A stretch of 15,320 nucleotides of DNA. Origin: DAOTXN01 sp034435435 (GTDB lineage: Bacteria; Chloroflexota; Anaerolineae; S140-20). Location: contig DAOTXN010000023.1 in NCBI GenBank assembly GCA_034435435.1, positions 1 to 15,320 of the forward strand. Reading direction: 5' to 3'. Of the stretch, positions 7,661 through 14,853 are shown piece by piece. Below the pieces are notes generated by a model. It ran no database searches, had not been told where the DNA came from, and saw only the letters and a list, made by a program, of their open reading frames with translations. Each line of letters starts with the position of its first letter. The first letter of the stretch is position 1. A program made the translations under genes and the position numbers.

Positions 7661-9337
7661 ATGTCCAAGCGCCAGCTCCAGCGCCGCTACCGCCGCATCC
7701 TCTTTTTCGGTTTTCGCGTGATTATCTCCTTCCTGTGGTGGGAAGTGGCGCTGCGGCGGATGCTGGGGCGGGGCTTTGTGCGGCGCAGCACCATCCCCCG
7801 CATGCAGCGCTTTGCACGCGAGTTTCGCGCCCTGGCCGTCGAGATGGGCGGTGTGCTCATCAAGCTGGGCCAGTTTCTCAGTTCTCGCGTAGACGTGCTG
7901 CCGGTGCAGGTGACGCGCGAGCTGGCCGACTTGCAGGACGAAGTCCCGCCGGAACCGTTGGAAGCCATTCTGGCCGTCGTCCAGGCCGAGCTGGGGCCGC
8001 TGGACCAATTTTTCGAGTTCTTTGACCAAAACGTGCAGGCGGCAGCCTCTCTGGGCCAGGTGCACCGGGCGCGACTCCTCAGCGGCGAGCCGGTGGTAGT
8101 CAAGGTGCAGCGCCCCGGCATCGAGCGCCTGATCGCCGTAGACCTGGCCGCCGTGCGGGCGGTGGCCCGCTGGATCGGACGTTACCCGCCCATCCGCCGG
8201 CGCATGGACATGCTGGCGCTGCTGGACGAGTTCGCCCGCACCCTGTACGAGGAAACTGACTATCTGGCCGAGGCCCGCAACGCCGAGGCCTTCGCCGCCA
8301 ACTTTGCCGGCGACCCCTTGATCTACATCCCCGTCCCTTACTGGACGCACACCACGCGCCGCGTGCTGGTGCTGGAAGAGGTGGGCAGCATTAAAATCAC
8401 CGATTTTGCGGCCATCGAGGCCGCCGGCATTGACCGCCCGGCGGTGGCGCAGCGGCTCTTTCGCGCCTACCTGCAACAGGTCTTTTACGACGGCTTTTTC
8501 CACGCCGACCCCCATCCGGGCAACCTGTTCGTGCATCCGCTGGACGACGCCGGAGACGGCGACGAAGGCAGTGGGCGACCCTTTTACCTGGTCTTTGTGG
8601 ATTTTGGCATGGTGGGACGCATCGCGCCGGACGTCAAGCGCCAGTTACGCGAGCTGGCCATCGGGCTGGGCATGCGCGACCCGGCGCGGGTGGTGCGGGC
8701 TTATCAGCGCATGGGTTTTTTGCTGCCCGGCGCCGATTTGGAGCTGATCGAACAGGCCACGGGCCGGGTCTTTGATCGCTTCTGGGGCATCAACATGGGC
8801 GAACTGGCCCGCCTCGATTATACCGACCTGAGCGAGTTCACCCGTGAATTCCGCGAATTGATCTTTGCCATGCCTTTTCAGATTCCCCAGGACTTTATCT
8901 ACCTGGGCCGCATGTTCGGCATCCTTTCGGGCATGGCCACGCAGCTCGATCCCGAGTTCAACGTTTTCGCCGAGGCAGAGCCGTTCGCCCGCCAACTGCT
9001 GCGCGAAGAAGCGCACGAGGGCTGGGGAGTGCGCGAACAACTGGACCGCTGGGGGCGCACGCTGTTGAGTTTGCCCGGCCAGTTGGACCTGGCGTTGAGC
9101 CGGGCCATCCAGGGCGATATGGAGTTCCGCGTCGGTCCCGACCGCGAGTGGCGGCGGACCATGCAGCGCATTGATGTAGGGTTGAATCGGCTGCTGTGGG
9201 GCGTGTTGGGCAGCGCCCTGCTCCTCGCCGGCGTCGTGCTGGGCGTGAACGGCCAAGGCGACGCGGCCCGCTGGCTGTACGGCGGCGCAGGATTGGCGCT
9301 GTTGCGCACGCTATGGCTGGGCCGCAAATTGTGGTAG
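7661..9337 (+). CDS. AarF/ABC1/UbiB family atypical kinase
   Basis: A 558-residue protein of the ABC1/UbiB kinase-like family. It shows the family-specific KLGQ motif (68-71), the alanine-rich loop AAASLGQVHRA (127-137) that replaces the usual glycine loop, the ATP-binding lysine in VVVKVQRPG (K148), HADPHPGNLF (281-290) and the metal-binding DFG (D314). Two hydrophobic segments close the C-terminus, as in UbiB, which would anchor it to the membrane. The family is tied to isoprenoid lipid and quinone metabolism through ATPase or kinase activity; the substrate is not settled. ATG 7661 is chosen over an in-frame TTG at 7637 that overlaps the ATPase gene. A weak ribosome site (CCGGAA) precedes it. 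It is translationally close to both neighbours, so the four genes from 6481 to 10307 are probably one operon. Confidence 0.93.
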   Translation: MSKRQLQRRYRRILFFGFRVIISFLWWEVALRRMLGRGFVRRSTIPRMQRFAREFRALAVEMGGVLIKLGQFLSSRVDVLPVQVTRELADLQDEVPPEPLEAILAVVQAELGPLDQFFEFFDQNVQAAASLGQVHRARLLSGEPVVVKVQRPGIERLIAVDLAAVRAVARWIGRYPPIRRRMDMLALLDEFARTLYEETDYLAEARNAEAFAANFAGDPLIYIPVPYWTHTTRRVLVLEEVGSIKITDFAAIEAAGIDRPAVAQRLFRAYLQQVFYDGFFHADPHPGNLFVHPLDDAGDGDEGSGRPFYLVFVDFGMVGRIAPDVKRQLRELAIGLGMRDPARVVRAYQRMGFLLPGADLELIEQATGRVFDRFWGINMGELARLDYTDLSEFTREFRELIFAMPFQIPQDFIYLGRMFGILSGMATQLDPEFNVFAEAEPFARQLLREEAHEGWGVREQLDRWGRTLLSLPGQLDLALSRAIQGDMEFRVGPDREWRRTMQRIDVGLNRLLWGVLGSALLLAGVVLGVNGQGDAARWLYGGAGLALLRTLWLGRKLW

Positions 9338-9339
9338 AG

Positions 9340-9948
9340 ATGCTGCTCCAGGGTTCTCGCGTCACCATCCGTCCGCTCAACCGCGCCGACCTGAGCGCGT
9401 TGGCCGCGTGGCGCCCATTCGACGACCCGCTGCTGGCCGACGCTAACTGGCTGCAACGCGCCCCCGATGACTTGCAGCGCTGGTACACCCAATCGCAGGG
9501 AGACTCGCAGCGCCTGCTCTACACCCTGTTGAATGAGTCCGGGCGGATCGTCGGCTTGCTCACGCTGCGCGAGGTCAACGGTCGGCGTTCGGCCCGCCTG
9601 GGGATCACGCTGGGGGCCGATTATGTGAACCAGGGTTACGGCACAGAAGCATTGCGGCTCTTTGTAGAGTATTACTTTGACGAGTTGGGCTTTGACAAGA
9701 TGGCGCTGGACGTGGCGGCGCACAACCAGCGGGCCATCCGGGTTTACCAAAAGTTGGGATTCCAAATCGTGAGCGAAAGCAAACAAGCGCCGCCCCAGGA
9801 GATGTCTTTATCTTTTCTGCGCGACCCGCGCTACGCCGGCGTACATCGGTTTTTCCCGCGCGATTGGCTCGGCCGGCGGCGCTTGCTGTGTTACGAAATG
9901 GAATTGACGCGCGAGGAGTGGGAAAGCGCGAAACGTCAAACGGAATGA
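9340..9948 (+). CDS. GNAT family N-acetyltransferase
   Basis: A 202-residue acetyltransferase. It begins with SRVTIRPLNRADL, typical of the RimJ/RimL-like (Acetyltransf_3) branch. It contains the acetyl-CoA pyrophosphate loop region LGADYVNQGYGTEALRLF (NQGYGT at 97-102) and the closing HNQRAIRVYQKLGF (128-141). The C-terminal extension of about 50 residues is charged and not recognised. Start ATG 9340 lies 2 bases after the kinase stop; an in-frame ATG at 9313 overlaps the kinase gene and would add nine residues. Acceptor substrate is unknown. It could acetylate a protein N-terminus, an antibiotic or a small metabolite. The tight spacing on both sides supports membership in the ArsA-AarF operon. 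Confidence 0.88.
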   Translation: MLLQGSRVTIRPLNRADLSALAAWRPFDDPLLADANWLQRAPDDLQRWYTQSQGDSQRLLYTLLNESGRIVGLLTLREVNGRRSARLGITLGADYVNQGYGTEALRLFVEYYFDELGFDKMALDVAAHNQRAIRVYQKLGFQIVSESKQAPPQEMSLSFLRDPRYAGVHRFFPRDWLGRRRLLCYEMELTREEWESAKRQTE

Positions 9949-9959
9949 GGTGGAGAAAC

Positions 9960-10307
9960 GTGATAGCAGAAGCGGCGTTACCAGAGGGGAGGCGACTGCC
10001 CCAAAGCGAAAAGGCCGACGCAGCGGCGGACGAGACGACGCCCGGCGGTGAAAAGCCGGTGCGCTGGCAGGTCGTGGCCGTGGCGCACGGGCTGGCCGAG
10101 GCGGCCATTATTCAGGGGCGGCTCGAGTTCGAAGGCATCCCGGCGCGGGTGCACCAGGAGGCCGTCGGCGTGGTCTATGGCCTGACCGTCGGGCCGTTGG
10201 GCCAGGCCGAAGTGCTGGCGCCCGAAGCGCTGGCCGAACAGGCGATGGACATTTTGAGCCAGGCAAGCGACAATTCCGACTTGAGTGAAGTCATTGATCC
10301 CGAGTAA
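9960..10307 (+). CDS. DUF2007 domain protein (putative signal transducing protein)
   Basis: A 115-residue protein. The first 34 residues are polar and low in complexity. Residues 35-101 match the DUF2007 pattern: WQVVAVAHGLAEAAIIQGRLEFEGIPARVHQE, then LGQAEVLAPEALAEQAMDIL. This is a small ferredoxin-like fold sometimes named a putative signal transducing protein, with no proven function. I chose GTG 9960 because AGGTGGAG lies five bases upstream. An ATG at 9945 overlaps the acetyltransferase stop as ATGA and would add five residues. It is the last gene of the plus-strand operon; its TAA stop touches the first base of a palindromic element. Confidence 0.75.
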   Translation: MIAEAALPEGRRLPQSEKADAAADETTPGGEKPVRWQVVAVAHGLAEAAIIQGRLEFEGIPARVHQEAVGVVYGLTVGPLGQAEVLAPEALAEQAMDILSQASDNSDLSEVIDPE

Positions 10308-10444
10308 CTGCTCAGGCAAAACAAGCTTTACCACCAAGACACCAAGGTTCTGAAAGACACAAAGGCTTCAAAGGGTGAGTCGTTAACTTGTTTTCCTTTG
10401 TGTCTTTGGTCCTTGGTGGTAAAAAGGCCACTGACCTGAGCAGT
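10307..10444. repeat. 138-bp nested palindromic element between convergent operons (possible terminator or MITE)
   Basis: Perfect 10-bp ends ACTGCTCAGG (10307-10316) and CCTGAGCAGT (10435-10444) enclose a second inverted pair, TTTACCACCAAG (10327-10338) with CTTGGTGGTAAA (10412-10423). Inside that is a third pair, AAAGACACAAAGG (10353-10365) with CCTTTGTGTCTTT (10395-10407). The whole folds into one long hairpin. It lies between the DUF2007 gene and the convergent coaX and could stop transcription from both sides. The rest of the gap up to 10506 shows nothing recognisable. Confidence 0.85.
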
Positions 10445-10506
10445 CACGATCCCGATACCTAATAGCCCGGCCAGGCAATGTCTGATGTAAAGATTGTGTC
10501 GCCTGT

Positions 10507-11271
10507 TTATTGATTCAGCTCGTGCACAATGCGTAGCCCGTGCAGCGTGAGCCACGGGTCTACCACGTCAATCACGTCGGTCTCGCGGGCGATGATCTCG
10601 GCCAGACCGCCCGTGGCGACGATTTTGGTCCCCGGCCCCAGCTCGGCCTTGAATCGGGCTGCCATCCCCTCCACCAGCCCCACGTAACCGAACAGCAGGC
10701 CTGATTGGATGGCATGCGGCGTGTTGCGCCCGATGGCCGCCGGCGGGCGGGTCAGTTCGACGCGGGGCAGCTTGGCCGTGCGCTCGAAAAGCGCCTGGGC
10801 GGCGATGCCGATGCCCGGCGCGATGGCCCCGCCCAGATAGTCGCCGTCGGCCGACACGGCGTCGAAAGTGGTGGCCGTGCCGAAATCGACCACGCAGGCC
10901 GGCGTGCCATACAGGACGCGCACGGCGGCGGCGTCCACCACCCGGTCGGCCCCCACGTCGCGCGGGTTATCGTAGCGCACCCGCACGCCGGTTTTGACCC
11001 CCGCGTCTACCACCAGCGGCGTCTGCCTCAAATAGTCCTGGCACACCTGCTGAAACGTGGGCGTCAGGGGCGGCACGACGCTGGCGATGGCGACGCCGCT
11101 CACTTGCTCCGGCCGATAGCCCCGGTGACGGAACAGTTGATCCAGCATGATGCCGTACTCGTCGGGCATTTTGTCGTGGATGGTGCGCAGCCGCCAGCGC
11201 GGACCGAGCAGCTCGCCTTCGTACAAACCCAGCGTAATATTGGTATTACCGATGTCAATACAGAATAACAT
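10507..11271 (-). CDS. coaX: Type III pantothenate kinase
   Basis: A 254-residue type III pantothenate kinase, the usual size. It phosphorylates pantothenate with ATP, the first committed step of coenzyme A synthesis, in the cytoplasm. Landmarks are the N-terminal phosphate loop DIGNTNITLGL (D6-T10), the substrate segment YDNPRDVGADR (100-110, with the conserved Asp of GADR at 109), DFGTATTFD (129-137), GGAIAPGIG, and GLLFGYVGLVEGM. Type III enzymes are known to be insensitive to CoA feedback. The start at 11271 is supported by GGAGG eight bases upstream; the frame remains open to 11580, but that extension has no homologous look. It lies in the same direction as, and downstream of, the ECF transporter genes, which suggests that the transporter feeds it. 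Confidence 0.95.
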   Translation of the reverse strand: MLFCIDIGNTNITLGLYEGELLGPRWRLRTIHDKMPDEYGIMLDQLFRHRGYRPEQVSGVAIASVVPPLTPTFQQVCQDYLRQTPLVVDAGVKTGVRVRYDNPRDVGADRVVDAAAVRVLYGTPACVVDFGTATTFDAVSADGDYLGGAIAPGIGIAAQALFERTAKLPRVELTRPPAAIGRNTPHAIQSGLLFGYVGLVEGMAARFKAELGPGTKIVATGGLAEIIARETDVIDVVDPWLTLHGLRIVHELNQ

Positions 11272-11345
11272 AGTCGTCGCCTCCGCTAGATGGCTCATTC
11301 CCTCGGATCCATAAACTTGTGGGGCAACTGCCAGCCTGTGCAGAA

Positions 11346-11528
11346 ATGACAACGAATCAAAGGATTGAGCGAATCTGTGCCCTTTAACTCGATGGCCTGG
11401 GCGCCACAGCCGCGCTAACCGTGGTCCAAAGTGATGCGATGCCTCGCCTAACTGCAGGGCGAGGGCAGCCCCGGGGGAGGGTTGGCAGCCGCGGCGCCAT
11501 CTGGTCAATCCTGAAAATTCGTTGTCAT
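11346..11528. repeat. 183-bp element with terminal inverted repeats between ecfT and coaX
   Basis: ATGACAACGAATCAAAGGATTGA-type ends: the left end (11346-11368) and the reverse complement of the right end (11505-11528) share ATGACAACGAAT and GGATTGA, differing only in a 4-5 base centre. Inside is a smaller hairpin, CCTCGCC-8-GGCGAGG. I see no transposase and no target duplication. It may be a miniature mobile element or a structured RNA ahead of coaX. The whole 11272-11569 gap has no other recognisable gene. Confidence 0.65.
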
Positions 11529-11569
11529 ATCCCCATCTGAGCAGTAACCTTGCGGGAAGGCCGGTTGGG

Positions 11570-12364
11570 TCATACACCATTCAACCCTATAGCCGCCAGG
11601 CCGGCCCCCAGGACGATCAAGGACGCCGCGAGGTCCTGGCGAGTCAGGCGCAGTTGATAGAGATGAGTCCGGTGTTGAGCGCCCCGAAAGCCCCGCGCTT
11701 CCATGGCCGTAGCCAGTTCGTCGGCGCGGCGAAAGGCGGACACGAAAATGGGGACGAACAACGGCCTCCAGCTCTGCATGCGTCGCAGCGGGTTGGCTGA
11801 ATGAATGTCGGCCCCCCGCGCCTGCTGGGTTTTGGCAATCTTGTCTACCTGGTCAAAGAGGGTGGGCACAAAACGCAGGGCAATGGTCAGCACCATGGCC
11901 AGATCTCGCACCGGCAGACCCAGGCGGGCCAGCGGGCCTATCAGCGTCTCTATACCGTGGGCCAGTTGGGCTGGCGAAGTCGTGAAGCTCAGGAGCGCCG
12001 AGACGACGATAAGCAAGCACAGGCGGTAGACCTGGGTAGCGCCCACCCACATCCCCTCCCAGGTCGTCGCCACACTGCCGAGAGTTATCAAGGGCCGGCC
12101 TGGCGTGGTGAACAGGTAAAAGAAGAACATAAAGCACCCGATCCAGAACATCGTGCGCAGGGTGCGCAGCAGAGCCAAAGGGGGAGCCATCGAAAGAAAC
12201 GCGATAGCAGCGACAAAGGCCGTCAGGAACAAGTTGCTCCATAGCCCAGGCGCGGCAAAGGGGAGCGCCATCAACCCCAACGCAGCCCCCAGCTTGACCC
12301 GTGGATCGAGGCGATGGACGGGTGAATCGGCGGCGATGTACATGCCGGGCAAGAGCAGATTCAT
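11570..12364 (-). CDS. ecfT: Energy-coupling factor transporter transmembrane protein EcfT
   Basis: A 264-residue membrane protein, the T component of an energy-coupling factor transporter. It couples the two ATPases to the substrate-binding S component. It has the N-terminal GMYIAADSPVHRLDPRVKL segment, several hydrophobic helices (about 24-135), and the two coupling-helix Ala-Arg-Gly motifs that define EcfT: QQARGAD (ARG 182-184) and MEARGFRG (ARG 223-225). A further hydrophobic helix closes the C-terminus. The ATG overlaps the EcfA2 stop (ATGA, 12361-12364), so translation is probably coupled. It sits in the S-A1-A2-T order. With S and A genes alongside, it may serve only this S component (group I type) or be shared (group II type). 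Confidence 0.95.
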   Translation of the reverse strand: MNLLLPGMYIAADSPVHRLDPRVKLGAALGLMALPFAAPGLWSNLFLTAFVAAIAFLSMAPPLALLRTLRTMFWIGCFMFFFYLFTTPGRPLITLGSVATTWEGMWVGATQVYRLCLLIVVSALLSFTTSPAQLAHGIETLIGPLARLGLPVRDLAMVLTIALRFVPTLFDQVDKIAKTQQARGADIHSANPLRRMQSWRPLFVPIFVSAFRRADELATAMEARGFRGAQHRTHLYQLRLTRQDLAASLIVLGAGLAAIGLNGV

Positions 12365-13260
12365 TTTGGGTCAACCTCTGCCAATCCACGCCCCATGGCT
12401 TGCGCGATCTCGGCTGCGGCCTCTTCTGGCAGCAGGCGGTCGGTGCGCACCTGCCAGCCCGCCTCGCGCAGCGCGTGCAAGAGGGCCACCGGCTGCGGCG
12501 TGTCCAGCCCGGCGGCGCGGAGCAGGTCGCGGTCGCTCAGTACCCGACGGACCGGCCCGTCAGCGGCGACCTGGCCGCCCTGCAAGAGCACCACGCGCTC
12601 CACGACCCGGGCCAGCTCGTCCAGGTCGTGCGAGACCATGAGCAGGGTCAGGCCGATTTCCTCTTGCCAGGCCCACGGAGCCGCCGAAGGGCAGGCTCGT
12701 ATCCGGCCCAACAGCTCCCGCCGCCCGTGCGGGTCCAGTCCGGCGGTTGGCTCGTCCAGGATCAACACCTGAGGGCGCAGCGCCAGGATGCTCGCCAGCG
12801 CCACCCGGCGCAGCTCGCCGCCGCTCAGGGTGAACGGAACGCGTGTTTCCACCGCCGCCGGGTCCAGGCCGGTCAGCTCGAGCGCCCAATGCACCCTGGC
12901 GACGAGCTCTTGGTCCTTCAGGCCCAGGTTGCGCGGCCCAAAGCCCACCTCGCGGCGGACCGTCTGCTCAAAGATTTGGTCTTCGGGGTACTGAAAGGCC
13001 AGCCCCACCTGCCGGCGGCGGGCGCGGGCTGCGGCGCTGCGCTCGTGAGCCGGAACGCCGTCGAGCAGCACCCGGCCAGATGTCGGCGCCAGCAGCCCAG
13101 CGATGTGCTGCACCAGGGTAGACTTGCCGGAGCCGGTCGGGCCGAGAATGCCGACCCGCTCGCCAGGGCCGATCTCCAGGCTCACGCCGCGTAGAGCCTG
13201 CCGCGCCAGGGGCGTGCCGGGCGCGTAGGTATAGGTGAGGTTCTCAATCCGGATCAGCAC
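12361..13260 (-). CDS. ecfA2: Energy-coupling factor transporter ATP-binding protein EcfA2
   Basis: A 299-residue ABC ATPase. It has Walker A GPTGSGKST (40-48), Q-loop FQYPEDQIFEQTV (Q90), which is the form usual in EcfA2, signature LSGGE (145-149), Walker B VLILDEP with E170, and switch histidine H211 in SHDLDEL. It pairs with EcfA1 to drive transport. Start GTG 13260 is preceded by AGGGGG and opens directly on the first strand (LIRIENLTYTY). The frame is open upstream through four palindromic repeats into the ecfA1 gene, but that extension is not homologous to the family. About eight or more extra residues (CPSAAPWAWQEE region, near 190-201) sit between Walker B and the switch histidine. 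The stop overlaps the ecfT start. Confidence 0.94.
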   Translation of the reverse strand: MLIRIENLTYTYAPGTPLARQALRGVSLEIGPGERVGILGPTGSGKSTLVQHIAGLLAPTSGRVLLDGVPAHERSAAARARRRQVGLAFQYPEDQIFEQTVRREVGFGPRNLGLKDQELVARVHWALELTGLDPAAVETRVPFTLSGGELRRVALASILALRPQVLILDEPTAGLDPHGRRELLGRIRACPSAAPWAWQEEIGLTLLMVSHDLDELARVVERVVLLQGGQVAADGPVRRVLSDRDLLRAAGLDTPQPVALLHALREAGWQVRTDRLLPEEAAAEIAQAMGRGLAEVDPK

Positions 13261-13261
13261 A

Positions 13262-13429
13262 ACGCCCCCTCTGTAATAGGGCAAGATGGCACCTTGCTCT
13301 ACAGCGCCTTCTCTGTAGTAGGGCAAGATGACATCTTGCTCTACAGCGCCTTCTCTGTAGTAGGGCAAGATGGCACCTTGCTCTACAGCGCCTTCTCTGT
13401 AGTAGGGCAAGATGACATCTTGCCCTACA
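13262..13429. repeat. Four tandem 42-bp palindromic repeats between the two ECF ATPase genes
   Basis: Four head-to-tail 42-bp copies starting at 13262, 13304, 13346 and 13388. Each holds a palindrome of the form GTAGGGCAAGATG-RC-AYCTTGCYCTAC. The copies alternate in the centre (GGCACC, GACATC, GGCACC, GACATC), so an 84-bp dimer seems to have been doubled. The ecfA1 stop codon (13425-13427) lies inside copy 4. There are no spacers, so this is not a CRISPR array. Confidence 0.95.
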
Positions 13430-14252
13430 GCGCCTTCGCCAACGCTTCTACTGTCAACAGACCGGGGGGCAGGCTCAAGCCCAAATCCCGCAGCCGGTGG
13501 GCGATCTCGGCGGCGACGGGCAGGCCCAGCCCCCACGTGCGCAACGGCTGACCTTGCTCAAAGACTTGCTCCGGCGACCCATCCATAACCACACGGCCTG
13601 TGTGCAACGCCACCACCCGGCGGGCGCACGCCGCCTCGTCCATGGACTGGGTGATCAAAACCACCGTCAGTCCTTCGACGGCATTGAGTCGCCGGACGGT
13701 GTCCAGGACCTGCCGGCGACTCAACGGGTCGAGCATGGAGGTCGGTTCGTCAAAGATGATGCAGGCGGGACGGGTCGCCAGCGCCCCGGCAATCGCCACG
13801 AGCTGCTTCTGGCCGCCGGAGAGCATGTGCGGAGGCTGGGTGCGGTAGCTTTGCAAGCCCACGATCTCTAGCGCCTCGTCCACGCGGCGACGGATATCGG
13901 CGGGTGAGAGGGCCATGTTCTCCGGGCCAAAGGCCACGTCCTCCTCGACGGTGCTGGCGACCAACTGGTTGTCGGGATTTTGGAAAACCATTCCCACGCG
14001 CTGCCGGATCGTCCCCAGGCAGCGCGCATCAGAGGTCGAGAGGCCGTCTACCTGCACCTCGCCTGACGTGGGCCGGAGCAATCCGTTCAAGTGGCGGGCC
14101 AGGGTGGACTTGCCCGAACCGTTCGGACCGACGAGCGCAACGAATTCCCCGCGTTCGATGCTCAGGCTCACGTCCTGCAAGGCCACGATCTGCCCACCGC
14201 CCTCTACCGGGTAAACGTGGACCAGCTCCCGCACGCTGATGAGAGGCGGCAT
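13425..14252 (-). CDS. ecfA1: Energy-coupling factor transporter ATP-binding protein EcfA1
   Basis: A 275-residue ABC ATPase of the EcfA1 type. Motifs are Walker A GPNGSGKST (42-50), Q-loop FQNPDNQLVAS (Q91), signature LSGGQ (144-148), Walker B CIIFDEP (E169) and D-loop SMLD. The switch position that is normally histidine (ITHDMDE) reads ITQSMDE, so it is glutamine (Q202). The protein should form a heterodimer with EcfA2, giving one site with Gln and one with His. The ATG at 14252 lies 7 bases after the S-component stop, with only a weak ribosome site, so coupling is likely. The last codons and stop come from sequence shared with the first palindromic repeat: the motif GCGCCTTC of the repeat unit equals the end of this gene (AKAL). 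Confidence 0.94.
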   Translation of the reverse strand: MPPLISVRELVHVYPVEGGGQIVALQDVSLSIERGEFVALVGPNGSGKSTLARHLNGLLRPTSGEVQVDGLSTSDARCLGTIRQRVGMVFQNPDNQLVASTVEEDVAFGPENMALSPADIRRRVDEALEIVGLQSYRTQPPHMLSGGQKQLVAIAGALATRPACIIFDEPTSMLDPLSRRQVLDTVRRLNAVEGLTVVLITQSMDEAACARRVVALHTGRVVMDGSPEQVFEQGQPLRTWGLGLPVAAEIAHRLRDLGLSLPPGLLTVEALAKAL

Positions 14253-14259
14253 GAGATGT

Positions 14260-14853
14260 TCAGTCCCGCGCCGCCGCGACCCGGTCTTTTCCCATGGCCC
14301 GCAGCGCGGCGACCGTGGGGATGGTGACGATCAGGGCCAGCACTACCTCGATCGGCACGTTCATCGTCAAGACCGGCGTCAGCAGGGTGGTCGGTAGAGT
14401 GCCCAGCACGATCAGAGTGCCCAGCACACCGATGGTGTTGGTCAGGGTACCGACCAGTCCGGCGGCGGCCGCCGCTGGCGCGGGCCAACGTCGCAGGGAA
14501 CGGTAGGCATAGTAGGCCATGACGCCGATCAGAATGCGCGGCAGAAAGGCGGCCAGCATGCCCACCAATAAATTGCCGCCGGCAAAGGTGATGAACGCGC
14601 CGCTGTAGCGATACCAGGACGAGAGCGCCAGCACCAGCCCGACCATGCCACCGACGATAGGGCCGGAAAGGACGCCGGCGATGATTGCCGGCAGGTGCAG
14701 GCTGGTGGCGGCCTCGGTCGGATTGGGGACGGGGATCAGTCCCAGCGGGGTGAAGGAGAGCACGATAGCCAGTGCTCCAAAGACGCCGGCCACGGCCAGG
14801 TCGTGGGTGCTAAGCCGCAGGCGGCCAGCGGGGAGAGATTGAATCTGCTCCAT
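14260..14853 (-). CDS. ECF transporter S component, probably pantothenate-specific (PanT-like)
   Basis: A 197-residue membrane protein with about six hydrophobic helices, fitting the substrate-binding S component of ECF vitamin transporters (PF12822-like). Recognisable parts are DLAVAGVFGALAIVLSFTPLG, SLHLPAIIAGVLSGPIVGGMVGLVLALSSW (51-80), FLPRILIGVMAYYAYRSL (103-120) and GTLTNTIGVLG (135-145). The ATG at 14853 has a strong AAGGAGG eight bases upstream. It is the first gene of the S-A1-A2-T-coaX unit. S-component sequence alone does not give the vitamin; the pantothenate kinase downstream makes pantothenate the best guess. It follows a leader of about 190 nt with predicted structure. Alternatives are another B vitamin or an amino acid. 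Confidence 0.88.
   Translation of the reverse strand: MEQIQSLPAGRLRLSTHDLAVAGVFGALAIVLSFTPLGLIPVPNPTEAATSLHLPAIIAGVLSGPIVGGMVGLVLALSSWYRYSGAFITFAGGNLLVGMLAAFLPRILIGVMAYYAYRSLRRWPAPAAAAAGLVGTLTNTIGVLGTLIVLGTLPTTLLTPVLTMNVPIEVVLALIVTIPTVAALRAMGKDRVAAARD

Noticed and set aside
11272..11580. Longer coaX start or a small upstream gene
   Set aside because: The frame is open by chance in GC-rich sequence. It has no family resemblance, and the start at 11271 has GGAGG in place.
13262..13429. CRISPR array
   Set aside because: The 42-bp units are directly adjacent with no unique spacers, and no cas genes are present.
13261..13536. N-terminal extension of EcfA2 through the palindromic repeats
   Set aside because: EcfA proteins start at the LIRIENL strand; GTG 13260 has a good ribosome site, and the extension overlaps ecfA1 in another frame.
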